Below, piece by piece: positions 7,580 through 17,307 of a DNA stretch of 64,000 nucleotides. Every line of letters begins with the position of its first letter. The first letter of the stretch is position 1. This DNA is from Ravibacter sp964562455. Lineage in GTDB: Bacteria > Bacteroidota > Bacteroidia > Cytophagales > Spirosomataceae. Under the pieces are notes generated by a model. It was given only the letters and a program-made list of their open reading frames with translations. It was not told where the DNA came from and made no database searches. The stretch spans positions 62,001 to 126,000 of the forward strand of contig CAZLTN010000004.1 of assembly GCA_964562455.1 (NCBI GenBank), in the 5' to 3' direction. A program made the translations under genes and the position numbers.

Positions 7580-9328
7580 TTACCTTCCCATACACATTAC
7601 CCCATTCAGCGCAATCAGCCCGGCAGGCGACGAAGCGTCGGTCTTCAAAGTAACATTTTTCCGTTTTGCAGGATCTATCCGGGAAGCGGCCAGCTCGGTA
7701 TCGGCGTATTTCCAGGCTTCGGCAAATTGCGCCCGCGTATCCCGGGCCTCGGCAACTTTACCCTGACCTTCAAGGCTTTCGGCCAGGCCATTCAGGGCAA
7801 AGCCATTCCGTGGCCAGTGGGCAAGGTCTTCCCGGTAAACCTTTTCAGCCTGTACAGCATCGCCGATCTGCAGCAGCAGTGCGCCCAGTGAATGCCGTAC
7901 GGAAAAGAACCAGTCGGGAGGTTCGGTGTAATTGAGCTGATCCTCTATGCCGACAGCTTCTGCCAGCAACGGAACAGCCTGTTGCGGACTTCCTTCTGTT
8001 ACAAGAATTTCGGCCCGGAGGACCAGCGCGGCAATCCGGCAGACTTCGCTTACACTATTGATTCCCCAGATCATCTGCCCTTCCAGCAAAGGGTTCCCTG
8101 CCAGCTCATTCAGTTGCTTCAGCTCCTCTCCGGCAGCTGCCGGCTTCCCCATGTTAGCATAGGCCATCCCGCGGGCATAGTGCCTGATCGCCCCGGGATA
8201 AGGAAGGTCGGCAGCAGGAGCCGGCTGTGCCAGGATTTTCTCCCATTGGGCAAACTTGACAAGGACATGATCAGGAATAGTGAGATAATGCTGTACCGTT
8301 TCAAAGCCAGGCTCATGATAGTACCTGCTTTCGACAAGCCCGGCGGTTTTGAAAGCAGCCTCAATGGACCGGGCCGCGCGCCCTTCAAAGGCGGTCGTAG
8401 CAGCGAGAAAATGGTAGTTATGGGTATAATACATCTGCGGGTAGTAGCCCTGTACGCGACATTCGGCAATGTAAGCACTATCGGCTTTTACCGCATCCTC
8501 ATTAGCCAGTGACCCTTCATGGTAGTCGCCGGTATTGATATAGATATGGGAGGGCATGTGTACCAGGTGCCCGGCCGGCGGAACCAGCGTTTTCAGACGT
8601 TCGGCACATTCAAGAGCCTTTACAAAATCGGAACCCGATTCGGTAGCATGGAGATACAGGTGGTTGGCCAGAGGATTCTTCGGGTCGGCGGCGAGGACTT
8701 CCTCAAGAAGGGAGAGAATTTCGGGCGTCCAGGATCTGGCCGGGCCTCCCTTCCCATCAAAGAAATCCCAGGCATGCCGGTTCATCAGTGACTCCGCATA
8801 GAGCGTGGTTAAAAACGTATTTCCAGGGAACTCGCCGTGAGCCAGTTTCATAGACATTACAAAACCATCGTCGTCGGCTGCAGTGCTATCTGCCGGAAAC
8901 CTGGTCCTGAAAGCGTCTATCAGCGCCTTTTCCCATGCAGAAACGCTGCCGACAAACCGCCCGGCACGGGAGACTGCCCATTGTATTTCCCTGGCAGCTC
9001 CAAGATTATCGGCAGAATTGAGATTCGGCCCCAGAACGTAAGCTATACCCCAGTAACCCATAGCAAAGGTACTGTCGAGCCGCACGGCTTCACGAAACGA
9101 CCGCTCTGCCTCGCCGTGATTGAAGGCGTTGGCCATGATCATGCCCTGGTCGAAAAACTGCCGGGCATACTTCGAAGACGTTGTCACCGGAACACTGTAA
9201 CCACCGATATTCTTCAGCAGCGGCGCTTCAAATACCGGTTTCTTTTCCCCGCACCCGATCAGCGCAAGGAGGAAGATGGCCGACAACAATTGGATAGCTG
9301 ACATGACAGGAATTAAGGTTTTGTGCAA
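7580..9328 (-). CDS. TPR-repeat lipoprotein of unknown function
   Basis: A 582-residue lipoprotein with tetratricopeptide-like repeats. The signal peptide ends in LLALIGC (Cys26). The repeats start near residue 55 (FFDQGMIMANAFNHGEAERS) and a second set lies near 400-560. A central HMPSHIYINTGDYHEGSLAN segment is a conserved block in a family of bacterial TPR proteins known only as hypothetical. The GMIMANAFNH signature fits proteins often found near oxidase or metal-related genes in other genomes, but no such neighbour is present here. I chose the first ATG because the lysine at position 3 provides the positive charge of the signal peptide. A near-consensus promoter lies at 9357-9386 and a terminator at 7518-7558, so it is a one-gene unit. 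Confidence 0.85.
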   Translation of the reverse strand: MHKTLIPVMSAIQLLSAIFLLALIGCGEKKPVFEAPLLKNIGGYSVPVTTSSKYARQFFDQGMIMANAFNHGEAERSFREAVRLDSTFAMGYWGIAYVLGPNLNSADNLGAAREIQWAVSRAGRFVGSVSAWEKALIDAFRTRFPADSTAADDDGFVMSMKLAHGEFPGNTFLTTLYAESLMNRHAWDFFDGKGGPARSWTPEILSLLEEVLAADPKNPLANHLYLHATESGSDFVKALECAERLKTLVPPAGHLVHMPSHIYINTGDYHEGSLANEDAVKADSAYIAECRVQGYYPQMYYTHNYHFLAATTAFEGRAARSIEAAFKTAGLVESRYYHEPGFETVQHYLTIPDHVLVKFAQWEKILAQPAPAADLPYPGAIRHYARGMAYANMGKPAAAGEELKQLNELAGNPLLEGQMIWGINSVSEVCRIAALVLRAEILVTEGSPQQAVPLLAEAVGIEDQLNYTEPPDWFFSVRHSLGALLLQIGDAVQAEKVYREDLAHWPRNGFALNGLAESLEGQGKVAEARDTRAQFAEAWKYADTELAASRIDPAKRKNVTLKTDASSPAGLIALNGVMCMGR

Positions 9329-9356
9329 ATCGCGATAAATACAGGAATAATCATGA

Positions 9357-9386
9357 TAAATATAGAAACAACCAACTGATTATCAA
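9357..9386 (-). promoter_or_regulatory. Candidate Bacteroidota promoter for the TPR lipoprotein gene
   Basis: On the minus strand TTG, 19 bases, then TATATTTA: seven of eight positions match TAnnTTTG. The -7 box is about 30 bases from the ATG at 9328. Confidence 0.45.
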
Positions 9387-9530
9387 CACAAAGCAACGCC
9401 GTTATTAGTATCCGGCAACGAGACCGGACCTGGTGCATATTGAATTTGCCGCGAACTGATGCTGCCGGTTTCACCCGGAGAGGTTATCTTGCATTATACA
9501 GTTATAATTTTCAAAGGATCTGCTGATCTC

Positions 9531-10163
9531 ATGAACGGGTACAAACCTTTATTTTCATCTTTTCTGCTGTGCCTGGCGGCAATGCCCGTATTACACGCCC
9601 AAAGCTATGCGGAAGAAATTACTGCCTACCGGAAAAAACAACTGGAAGAAATTACGGCCAGCCCTGAATCGCCGTTGCGGCCGGAGGATGCCGCCGCGAT
9701 CTCCTTTTTCGATGCCGATGCAAAATACCTGGCACGCGCCCGGGTGGAATTCCTTAAAGGTGAAAAGCCTCTCAGGATGCCGACCTATGCAGGGACTGAG
9801 AAAGAATTTATCAGGTATGCCAGGCTGCATTTTGAAATTGACGGTGTAGAGAGCACGCTTACGGCTTATAAAAATCTCGCTATACCGGGAGCCCTGGCCG
9901 GTCTTCACAATACCCTCTTCATTCCTTTTAAAGACAAGACCAACGGCAACCTTACCTACGGCGGCGGTCGCTACCTGGACCTTGTCATCCCGGCCGGAAC
10001 AGGCGAGGTATCGCTGGATTTCAACAAAGCTTACAACCCGTATTGCGCCTACAGCGATGGCTACCAGTGCCCTGTACCACCCCGTGAAAACCACCTCTCG
10101 GCCGCTTTGCCGGCAGGTGAAAAGAAGTATACAGGAACTATCGGAAAAAGGAAAATAAAGTAA
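9531..10163 (+). CDS. DUF1684 domain protein, exported
   Basis: A protein of about 210 residues with a signal peptide ending in LHAQ and one DUF1684 domain. The C-terminal signature (DFNKAYNPYCAYSDGYQCP, then PPRENHLSAALPAGEK) is diagnostic for this family, whose function is unknown. ATG 9531 was chosen because it opens a normal signal peptide (MNGYKPLFSSFLLCLAAMPV); the longer frame from 9459 adds 24 residues without signal character. The protein should act in the periplasm. It is followed by a weak hairpin and then by the glycosyltransferase gene. Confidence 0.85.
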   Translation: MNGYKPLFSSFLLCLAAMPVLHAQSYAEEITAYRKKQLEEITASPESPLRPEDAAAISFFDADAKYLARARVEFLKGEKPLRMPTYAGTEKEFIRYARLHFEIDGVESTLTAYKNLAIPGALAGLHNTLFIPFKDKTNGNLTYGGGRYLDLVIPAGTGEVSLDFNKAYNPYCAYSDGYQCPVPPRENHLSAALPAGEKKYTGTIGKRKIK

Positions 10164-10167
10164 GAAG

Positions 10168-10193
10168 AGCCGGCTGGTGTTGAAAGACCGGCT
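10168..10193 (+). terminator. Weak hairpin after the DUF1684 gene
   Basis: Arms AGCCGG/CCGGCT with a 14-base loop start 5 bases after the stop. There is no strong T-run. It lies upstream of 10255 and so supports that later start for the next gene. Confidence 0.35.
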
Positions 10194-10254
10194 GTTACCA
10201 GCATTCCCCAATCTGCTATGGCTTGCTTTTTTTAATATACTTTATCAGGAAAAC

Positions 10255-11382
10255 ATGAATTTGCAGTCGGAATCAGGCAAAACTACCGGTATCCGACAGA
10301 TTATTAGTTATTTTGTATCCTGTATTAAAGTAATAGAATCGCGTATGGGAGTAAAAGCTCTTATTGATTTGTGGCGCCATAGATACAAAAAGTATTCTCA
10401 TATTTTTAAAGCCTACTTTTCTGGCAATCAAAACATTAGATCTTTCCGGCAATTCAAGGCCCAGAACCGGGGAACAAAGCTCGTAGCCGTCGTCCGGACC
10501 GAGCACTTCGGCGATATCGTAGCGGTGGAACCTCTTTCAAGGCATATCCGCAGCCTGCATCCCGACGCTCATATCGTATGGTTCGTAAAACCCGTTTTTA
10601 AAGAACTCGTAGAAGTAAATCCACATATCGACAGGGTATTCCCGGAATTGTGTGTAACCGAAAGGCAGGTTATCCTGAAATCAGGGGTCTTTGACAAAAT
10701 ATATGAGCTGCAGTTCAGGAACAACAACTATTGCGCCGAATGCCAGGCTTCTTACGACAACCCGGTAGCAGTAGCGAAAAACATCAATGTCGACAATTAC
10801 TTCGAATACGGCAACCTGCTGGAAGTGTTTGCCAAAGTGGGCAACCTGGAGCTGCCGGAAGATCAGCATCCTGAAGTTTACCTGCAAAAAAGGCATCGTC
10901 TGAAAATAGACGAGCTTCAACTCCCGCAAAGCTTTATTGTGATTCATTGCCAATCCAACTTTGCTCCCAAAGACTGGCCGGCGCAGAACTGGCAGGCGTT
11001 GGTCAACTGGCTGATCGGACATTATTCTTACTCGATCGTCGAGGTCGGGTTAAAAAGTAACCTGGATATAAATCACCCCAGATATTTCAATCTGACGGGA
11101 AAACTGTCTATATTGGAAACAGCGGAAGTAATCCGGAGAGCCCACTTTTTCATAGGGCTGGATAGCGGCCCTGCTCACCTTGCCAATGCCGTCGGGACTT
11201 ACGGAGTCATTCTTATGGGGACCTTGAACGACTTTGAAATTTACAACCCTTATTCGGGCAGCTACGGCCTGGGGCAAAACTGCACCATTATCAGGGAAGC
11301 GGGAAAACCCTGCTCCCAATTGAGCCTTGCGCGTGTAACCAATTCCATTAGAGACATTTTGCCTTCAGAAGTAACCAGTTGA
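10255..11382 (+). CDS. Glycosyltransferase family 9 (heptosyltransferase-like)
   Basis: A GT9-family glycosyltransferase of about 375 residues, which transfers a heptose or other sugar from a nucleotide donor to lipopolysaccharide core or a similar surface glycan on the cytoplasmic face of the inner membrane. The N-terminal Rossmann half holds EHFGDIVAVEPLSRHIRSLH; the C-terminal donor-binding half holds FIGLDSGPAHLANAVG, the hallmark of the family. The reading frame is open from 10177, but that stretch contains the hairpin after DUF1684, so ATG 10255 (MNLQSESGK) is preferred. No other glycan genes are adjacent, so the acceptor is unknown. Confidence 0.85.
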   Translation: MNLQSESGKTTGIRQIISYFVSCIKVIESRMGVKALIDLWRHRYKKYSHIFKAYFSGNQNIRSFRQFKAQNRGTKLVAVVRTEHFGDIVAVEPLSRHIRSLHPDAHIVWFVKPVFKELVEVNPHIDRVFPELCVTERQVILKSGVFDKIYELQFRNNNYCAECQASYDNPVAVAKNINVDNYFEYGNLLEVFAKVGNLELPEDQHPEVYLQKRHRLKIDELQLPQSFIVIHCQSNFAPKDWPAQNWQALVNWLIGHYSYSIVEVGLKSNLDINHPRYFNLTGKLSILETAEVIRRAHFFIGLDSGPAHLANAVGTYGVILMGTLNDFEIYNPYSGSYGLGQNCTIIREAGKPCSQLSLARVTNSIRDILPSEVTS

Positions 11383-11428
11383 GTGTGTTCATTGATATAT
11401 TTATTGAGACGCCAAATTAATTCACGAC

Positions 11429-12370
11429 ATGAGCTACAACAGGGAACAAAAACAAGACCGTAAGAATCTGCTGTGGGCGGCGCTGGCCATACTGGCCCTG
11501 CTCAACGTCTTGCTGCTCTATTTCTTCTACCAGGAGCGAAAAGAAAATACGACCAAAGATTCGGTCATCGCCGCACGTATGGAGGAAGTGCTCACCACCA
11601 AAAGCAAACTTGACTCCATTTCGACCCAGTTGGACATCAAAATTGCCCAGATACAGCAACTGGGCGGAAGAGTGGACTCCCTTCTTTCACTGAAAGCCCA
11701 GCTTGAAAAAGACAAGCAACTGCTCAAGGACAGAAACAGCTTTTCCCTCAAAAAGTATGAAGAACGCATTAAAAATTATGAAGCGCTTCTTACTGAAAAA
11801 GACCAGGAAATAGCCAGCCTGAGGCAAGAGCTCGGAACCGCCACTGCCAGGAACCAGGAACTCTCCGAGCAGATTTCCGGCCTGGAATCGGAAAAAGAAC
11901 AACTTGGAGAACAGATAGATGCCGCCAGTTCGAAAGCCATTGAGCTCCAGGAGAAAATAACCATCGCATCGGCGCTCAGGGCGGAAAAGATCCAGGTAAG
12001 CGCCATTTCCGACAAAGGAAAAGAACGGGACAGCGGCAACTACCGGTCCAAAAGGATTAACCAGCTTAAAGTAAATTTCGAGCTGGCAGATAATGCCGTA
12101 GCTCATGCCAATGACAAGGATATCTTCCTCCGGGTCCTCGATCCTGACGGTGCAGTTCTTTCCGATATGGCTACGGGTTCGGGGTCGTTTCTGCACCACG
12201 AGCGGGAGATGATCTACAGCTCAAGGCAAAAAGTAGCATATAAGAATGCCCGTATGCCGGTATCGATTATTTACGGAAGAGGCGGGATACCGCTTAAAAG
12301 CGGGAAGTACACAGTAGAACTGTATGCCGAAGGCTTCAAAATAGGACAAGGCGACTTCACCGTTAAATAA
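11429..12370 (+). CDS. Membrane-anchored coiled-coil protein (paralogue of 57179-58132)
   Basis: A 313-residue protein of a family found in Bacteroidota without known function. One transmembrane helix lies at residues 13-33, followed by coiled coil from about 40 to 190 (heptads rich in Glu, Lys, Leu, Gln), then a C-terminal beta-rich domain with KDIFLRVLDPDGAVLSD and ending SGKYTVELYAEGFKIGQG. The protein at 57179 has the same layout and nearly the same motifs, so the two are paralogues. The topology suggests a periplasmic rod and beta domain held at the inner membrane, for example a spacer or scaffold. The gene lies between a glycosyltransferase and priA with no clear functional link. Confidence 0.8.
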   Translation: MSYNREQKQDRKNLLWAALAILALLNVLLLYFFYQERKENTTKDSVIAARMEEVLTTKSKLDSISTQLDIKIAQIQQLGGRVDSLLSLKAQLEKDKQLLKDRNSFSLKKYEERIKNYEALLTEKDQEIASLRQELGTATARNQELSEQISGLESEKEQLGEQIDAASSKAIELQEKITIASALRAEKIQVSAISDKGKERDSGNYRSKRINQLKVNFELADNAVAHANDKDIFLRVLDPDGAVLSDMATGSGSFLHHEREMIYSSRQKVAYKNARMPVSIIYGRGGIPLKSGKYTVELYAEGFKIGQGDFTVK

Positions 12371-12423
12371 TAAATGCATTATCTATGGGTATGAAAGATT
12401 ATCCCCTATCGGCGTCTGCATGC

Positions 12424-12453
12424 CGATAGCCGATAGCTGATAGCTGGTAGCTC
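12424..12453. repeat. GATAGCTGATAGCTGGTAGCT tandem-like tract
   Basis: Four imperfect copies of the unit GATAGC(C/T) end directly at the priA start codon. It resembles the AGCTGTA tracts at 2136 and 27183. Confidence 0.45.
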
Positions 12454-14955
12454 ATGGATCACCCGTCACTTTTCGAAGAGGAAATTACGCTTTTTGCCGA
12501 TGTAATATTGCCGGTGCCCGTGCCCCGGTTGTTTACATACCGCGTCCCCCGCGAAATGACGCCGGAAATTGTTGCCGGAGCGAGAGTTGTGGTGCAGTTC
12601 GGAAAAGGCAGGGTACTCACCGCTGTGGTTGTCAATGTGCACGACGTCCCGCCGCAAGCCTACAATGCCAGGTATATCCTTGAGCTTCTCGATCAGAAAC
12701 CGCTTGTTACCCGGCATCAGCTCGAGCTGTTCAAATGGATGTCCGAGTACTATATGTGTGCCGTTGGCGAAGTGCTGAACGTTGCGCTCCCTTCAGGGCT
12801 CAAGATCTCCAACCAATCGAAAGTCCAGGTTAATCCCGATTTCGATTACCCGGAGCTGCTTACTCCCGAAGAAACTTTTCTGGTCGATGAGATCCGGAAA
12901 CACGGCATGCTCACTTACGAAGAGCTCGGGCGGCTAACGGAGAAAAAAAACGTTACCGGGCTGATCAAAAGCCTGGTCAGCAAAAGGGCAATTATCATTT
13001 TCGAAGAGATTAAGGAAAAGTACCAGCCCAGGACTGTCGCTAAAATAAGACTGACCGAAGCCTATACCGACCCTTTCAACCTGGAAGAGGTTGTAAACTC
13101 TCTGGAAAAGACGCCCAAACAGCTTGACGTGATATTGAGATACCTGAGCCATATCCCGGTATTTAACAACCCAGGGCTTAATGCGAAAGGGCTCGAAAAG
13201 TCAGTCTTCACGCAAAGCAGCAACCTTTCGGGGAGCGCGCTCGCTACCCTGCTCAAAAAAGGGATATTCGAACAATTTGAGGTCAAGGTATCGAGGATTG
13301 CCGAAGTTGTACCTGAAAACCTCAAAGAGATAAAGCTTTCAGCCGGCCAGCAACAGGCTTCAGAGGAGATACATAATCTGTTCCGCGAAAAATCGGTCGT
13401 GCTCCTGCACGGCATTACGGGCAGCGGGAAGACCGAAGTCTTTATTGACCTCATTGCCCAGGCCCTCAAAAGCGACGTACAGGTGCTTTACCTGCTGCCT
13501 GAAATAGCGCTGACCACCCAGATAGTTGCCAGGCTTCAGAAAGTATTCGGGAACAAAATGGGCATCTACCACTCCCGGTTTTCCGACAACGAAAGAGTAG
13601 AAGTATGGAAAGGCGTGGTAGAAGGCAGGTTCCAGTTCGTGATCGGGGTAAGGTCGGCGGTATTTCTCCCGTTTGATAACCTTGGCCTTATTATCGTGGA
13701 CGAAGAGCACGAAAACTCCTACAAGCAATTTGACCCTGCCCCCCGGTACAATGCCAGGGACGTAGCCGTAATGATGGGGTTCATGCATAAAGCCAAGGTG
13801 CTGCTGGGCTCTGCAACCCCTTCCATAGAAAGCTACTACAATGCCCAGAGCGGGCAGTACGGCCTTGTGTCCATGACGGAACGTTACGGGGACGCAAGCC
13901 TGCCGGAATTCGTCATCATCGACATGAAGAAAGAGCGGAAGCAGAAAACCCTTAAGGAAGAGTTTTCATCCGTACTCCTGGCGGCCATACGCGGGAATAT
14001 CCAGAACGGGGAACAGTCTATCCTGTTCCAGAACCGCCGCGGATATGCTCCCTGGCTGCAATGCGAAGACTGCGACTGGATTTCGGAATGCCTCAATTGC
14101 GACGTAACGCTTACTTACCACATGCGTGAGGCGGAGCTACGGTGCCACTATTGCGGTCACCGCGAGACAATTCCCCGAACCTGCCCGCACTGTGGCTCAG
14201 CCCGTGTAAAGACGATGGGATATGGTACGGAAAGGATCGAAAGCCAGCTTGAGCTTCTTGTTCCGGAGGCGCGCATACAGCGAATGGATCTTGATACAAC
14301 CAGGTCAAAAAATGCTTATACGGATATCATACGAAACTTTGAAGAAAATAAAACCGATGTACTGGTAGGCACCCAGATGGTTACAAAAGGGCTCGATTTC
14401 GATAATGTGAGCATGGTCGGCATTTTCGACGTCGACCGCCTGATCAATTTCCCGGAATTCAGGGCTACTGAAAAGGCCTTCCAGCTTCTTACCCAGGTAA
14501 GCGGCCGGGCCGGGCGAAGGGCCAAAACACGCGGAAAGGTTCTCATCCAGACCTCCAACCCCGGGCAGGAACTGCTTCAATGGGTTATTTCAGGAGATTA
14601 TCAGACGATGTACAGGACTGAAATTGTCGAAAGGTCAAATTTCGGCTACCCGCCCTATACCCGGCTGATCAAGCTCACCGTAAAGCATGAAGATGCTTCC
14701 GTTGCGCTGGAATCGGCGCGTGCACTGGCCGACATCCTGACAGCGCAACTGGGCAAAACCCGGGTGCTCGGCCCCGAAGCTCCCCTGGTGGACAGGGTCC
14801 GCAATCGCTTTTTGTTTGACATACTTATTAAACTTGAGCGGGAAAAGGTTAATTTTAGGGCCGTAAAATCGCTGATACAGGAAAGTATAAACGAAATACT
14901 GGCAGATAAAACCAAAAAACTCATTCAGATTACAGCAGACGTGGATCCGGCTTAG
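12454..14955 (+). CDS. priA: Primosomal replication helicase PriA
   Basis: PriA (833 residues) restarts stalled replication forks by binding branched DNA, unwinding the lagging strand and loading the replicative helicase. The N-terminal DNA-binding domain includes FADVILPVPVPRLFTYRVP. The helicase core has Walker A HGITGSGKTE (near 318-327) and the DEEH box IVDEEHENSYKQ (near 416). The zinc-binding insertion begins at Cys537 (CEDCDWISECLNC) and continues with CHYCGH and CPHCGS, giving the expected eight cysteines. The ATG at 12454 abuts a repeat tract. pyk follows 27 bases after the stop on the same strand and may be co-transcribed. Confidence 0.97.
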   Translation: MDHPSLFEEEITLFADVILPVPVPRLFTYRVPREMTPEIVAGARVVVQFGKGRVLTAVVVNVHDVPPQAYNARYILELLDQKPLVTRHQLELFKWMSEYYMCAVGEVLNVALPSGLKISNQSKVQVNPDFDYPELLTPEETFLVDEIRKHGMLTYEELGRLTEKKNVTGLIKSLVSKRAIIIFEEIKEKYQPRTVAKIRLTEAYTDPFNLEEVVNSLEKTPKQLDVILRYLSHIPVFNNPGLNAKGLEKSVFTQSSNLSGSALATLLKKGIFEQFEVKVSRIAEVVPENLKEIKLSAGQQQASEEIHNLFREKSVVLLHGITGSGKTEVFIDLIAQALKSDVQVLYLLPEIALTTQIVARLQKVFGNKMGIYHSRFSDNERVEVWKGVVEGRFQFVIGVRSAVFLPFDNLGLIIVDEEHENSYKQFDPAPRYNARDVAVMMGFMHKAKVLLGSATPSIESYYNAQSGQYGLVSMTERYGDASLPEFVIIDMKKERKQKTLKEEFSSVLLAAIRGNIQNGEQSILFQNRRGYAPWLQCEDCDWISECLNCDVTLTYHMREAELRCHYCGHRETIPRTCPHCGSARVKTMGYGTERIESQLELLVPEARIQRMDLDTTRSKNAYTDIIRNFEENKTDVLVGTQMVTKGLDFDNVSMVGIFDVDRLINFPEFRATEKAFQLLTQVSGRAGRRAKTRGKVLIQTSNPGQELLQWVISGDYQTMYRTEIVERSNFGYPPYTRLIKLTVKHEDASVALESARALADILTAQLGKTRVLGPEAPLVDRVRNRFLFDILIKLEREKVNFRAVKSLIQESINEILADKTKKLIQITADVDPA

Positions 14956-14982
14956 TCGTTAATTAGCATTCAACAAAACCTC

Positions 14983-16422
14983 ATGACACTCAAAAAAACT
15001 AAAATTGTTGCAACCGTCGGCCCGGCTTCGGAATCAAAGGAAACCCTCGTAGCACTGGCAAAAGCAGGTGTAAATGTTTTTAGGTTAAATTTCTCACACG
15101 GTTCTCATCCCGACCACCTCGAGAGAATTAAAAGAATACGCCAGATAAACGAAGAATACGGGTACAACCTCTGTATACTCCAGGATCTCCAGGGCCCCAA
15201 AATAAGGATCGGGAACGTAGAGGAAAAAGGCGGCGTCCTGATCCAGCCCGGGCAGAAGCTGATCTTTACCAACGAAAATATTATCGGCACATCAGAAAGA
15301 GTAAGCACTCCTTACGACGGTATGTACAATGACGTCAACATCGGCGAGCGTATCCTGCTCGACGACGGGAAGCTGGAAGTAAAGGTGGTCGAAATTATCG
15401 GGTCCGAAGTTGTTACCGAGGTAATATACGGCGGATTCCTTAAATCCAAGAAAGGTGTCAACCTTCCCAATACGCAGGTATCGATGCCTTCAGTTACAAG
15501 AAAAGACTACGAAGACCTGGAATTCGGATTGGAAAACGATGTAGAATGGATCGCACTTTCGTTCGTCCGCAGGGCTTCCGATATCGAAGAAGTCAGGGAA
15601 TACATCAATTCCCGCGGCAAGTCGGCCAAGATCGTGGCAAAGATCGAAAAGCCTGAAGCGGTGGAAAACATCGACGGTATTATTGCAGCTACGGATGCCA
15701 TCATGGTAGCCCGCGGCGACCTAGGTGTAGAGCTGCCTGCTGAGGATGTACCGATGATACAGAAGATGCTCGTCGAAAAATGCAACCGCTTGGGAAAACC
15801 GGTTATCGTTGCTACCCAGATGCTGGAAAGCATGATCGAAAACCCGAGGCCTACCAGGGCAGAGATCAACGACGTAGCCAATGCCGTGCTCGACGGAACC
15901 GATGCAGTCATGCTGAGCGCTGAGACAGCTTCGGGTGACTACCCGGTGCTGGCCGTGCAGAATATGACACGAACCATTGAACGCATCGAAGAGCAATCCA
16001 ATTCGCTTTACTTCAAGTACCATGCCCAGGTAAACGAAGATAAGAACGCGCCCGACCTTCTGAACGACAATGTCGTGATGAGCGCATGCCGGCTGGCCCG
16101 TGACACCAACGCCAAAGCGCTCATCGGGATCACTAACTCCGGGTATACCGCTACCAGGTTATCTCATCACAGGCCCAAAGCCAACCTGTTGATTTTCACT
16201 TCTAACAGGAGGCTCATGAATACGCTTGGATTGTACTGGGGAACCAGGGTGTTTTACTACGAAACTGAAGACGGCATCTCGACCGACGACACGATCGATA
16301 ACATCAAACGCTTCCTGGTAGAACGCGGCGAACTGGTCGAAGGCGATGTTTTCATTAACACGCTCAGTATGCCTATTTCAAAGGTACGCAAAACAAATGC
16401 CCTGAAACTCAGCGTAGTATAA
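14983..16422 (+). CDS. pyk: Pyruvate kinase
   Basis: Pyruvate kinase (479 residues) converts phosphoenolpyruvate and ADP to pyruvate and ATP in the last step of glycolysis. The N-terminus KKTKIVATVGPAS, the Arg-containing FRLNFSHGSH, the catalytic IVAKIEKPEAV and the metal-binding IMVARGDLGVELP followed by VIVATQMLESM are all standard. The length is normal, and the C-terminal allosteric domain (from about residue 350) is complete. A strong terminator hairpin follows at once, so the transcript ends here and the sigma factor downstream is separate. Confidence 0.98.
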   Translation: MTLKKTKIVATVGPASESKETLVALAKAGVNVFRLNFSHGSHPDHLERIKRIRQINEEYGYNLCILQDLQGPKIRIGNVEEKGGVLIQPGQKLIFTNENIIGTSERVSTPYDGMYNDVNIGERILLDDGKLEVKVVEIIGSEVVTEVIYGGFLKSKKGVNLPNTQVSMPSVTRKDYEDLEFGLENDVEWIALSFVRRASDIEEVREYINSRGKSAKIVAKIEKPEAVENIDGIIAATDAIMVARGDLGVELPAEDVPMIQKMLVEKCNRLGKPVIVATQMLESMIENPRPTRAEINDVANAVLDGTDAVMLSAETASGDYPVLAVQNMTRTIERIEEQSNSLYFKYHAQVNEDKNAPDLLNDNVVMSACRLARDTNAKALIGITNSGYTATRLSHHRPKANLLIFTSNRRLMNTLGLYWGTRVFYYETEDGISTDDTIDNIKRFLVERGELVEGDVFINTLSMPISKVRKTNALKLSVV

Positions 16423-16428
16423 TTAAAA

Positions 16429-16457
16429 AAATACCTGCGGAACGGCCGCAAGTATTT
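16429..16457 (+). terminator. Intrinsic terminator of pyk
   Basis: Arms AAATACCTGCGG and CCGCAAGTATTT form a 12-pair stem with one mismatch and the loop AACGG. The A-run before and the TATTT after make it usable on either strand. Confidence 0.75.
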
Positions 16458-16492
16458 ACCGTAAGTAAATATCGCAACCGGGCTTCTTTGTA

Positions 16493-17119
16493 TTGAGCGG
16501 GTTTACAGAGACAAGCTTAATATCCAGAACCGGTTTGCGAAATCACTACCCCACCCATAGCGACTCCGAGCTCATTGAGCTGCTCTGCAAGAGCAGCGAT
16601 GAAACTGCTTTTGCGGAAATTTATGCCAGGTATGGGAAAGAAATGGTCTCTGAAGCCCATCGTAAAACAGGAGAAAAAGCTGCCGCTGAAGACATTGTAC
16701 AGGAAGTTTTTGTCCAGTTGTGGCTGAAGCGAGGCCGTATAGTTATCGACAAAAACATCAGGGCATATCTGAAAGGTATGCTCAAATATCATATCATCGA
16801 CCACTATTCAAGCAGGAAAAGCTCTCCTATCGTACCGGCAGCTTCTATTCCCCTTCTCCCCGACCCACTGGAAAACGATTATATTTCGAGCCACTTCCTT
16901 CGGTCCTATTACGAAGAGGCATTGACCAAATTGCCGGATAAGTGCCGCGAAGCCTTTGAACTGAGCCGTAGCGGCCGCAGCATCAAAGAAATAGCTTCAG
17001 AGCTCGGAATCTCCGAAAAAACCGTGGAGGTTCACATCGGGAAAGCCCTGAGGCTACTGAGGCTCGAAATGAAAGACTACCTGGCGCCATTCCTGCTTTT
17101 ATTTTGTTTCCTGGAATAA
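16493..17119 (+). CDS. ECF RNA polymerase sigma factor (Bacteroidota FecI-like)
   Basis: A sigma-70 family ECF factor of about 208 residues. Region 2 spans about 28-95 with ELIELLCKSSDETAFAEIY and AAEDIVQEVFVQLWLKR; region 4 spans about 135-190 with LTKLPDKCREAFELS and a helix-turn-helix IKEIASELGISEKTVEVHI. It directs polymerase to promoters of the linked uptake genes once released by its anti-sigma factor. The frame starts with TTG at 16493, the first usable codon; no ATG occurs before residue 50, so a TTG start is likely. The FecR gene follows after 188 bases, and the SusC product carries the STN signalling domain. The three form a complete surface-signalling set. Confidence 0.92.
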   Translation: MSGFTETSLISRTGLRNHYPTHSDSELIELLCKSSDETAFAEIYARYGKEMVSEAHRKTGEKAAAEDIVQEVFVQLWLKRGRIVIDKNIRAYLKGMLKYHIIDHYSSRKSSPIVPAASIPLLPDPLENDYISSHFLRSYYEEALTKLPDKCREAFELSRSGRSIKEIASELGISEKTVEVHIGKALRLLRLEMKDYLAPFLLLFCFLE

Positions 17120-17127
17120 ATTCCAGG
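17110..17127 (+). repeat. Small inverted repeat over the sigma-factor stop codon
   Basis: CCTGGAAT-AA-ATTCCAGG spans the TAA stop. It has no T-run, so it may stabilise the 3' end or reduce read-through rather than end transcription. Confidence 0.35.
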
Positions 17128-17307
17128 GCTACGAAATGATCGATCATCCGGATCTGCCCGTAATTATAGCATCATTACTCCCGATGGCTTTCGGGACACA
17201 TCATCGTTAATTATTTTTCTCCCCGAATAAGGGATCACCGCAAGTTTTTCAGACTGTATTATAGAAGAACATTATAAATAAATCTTCATATAATACCGAA
17301 TACTCCC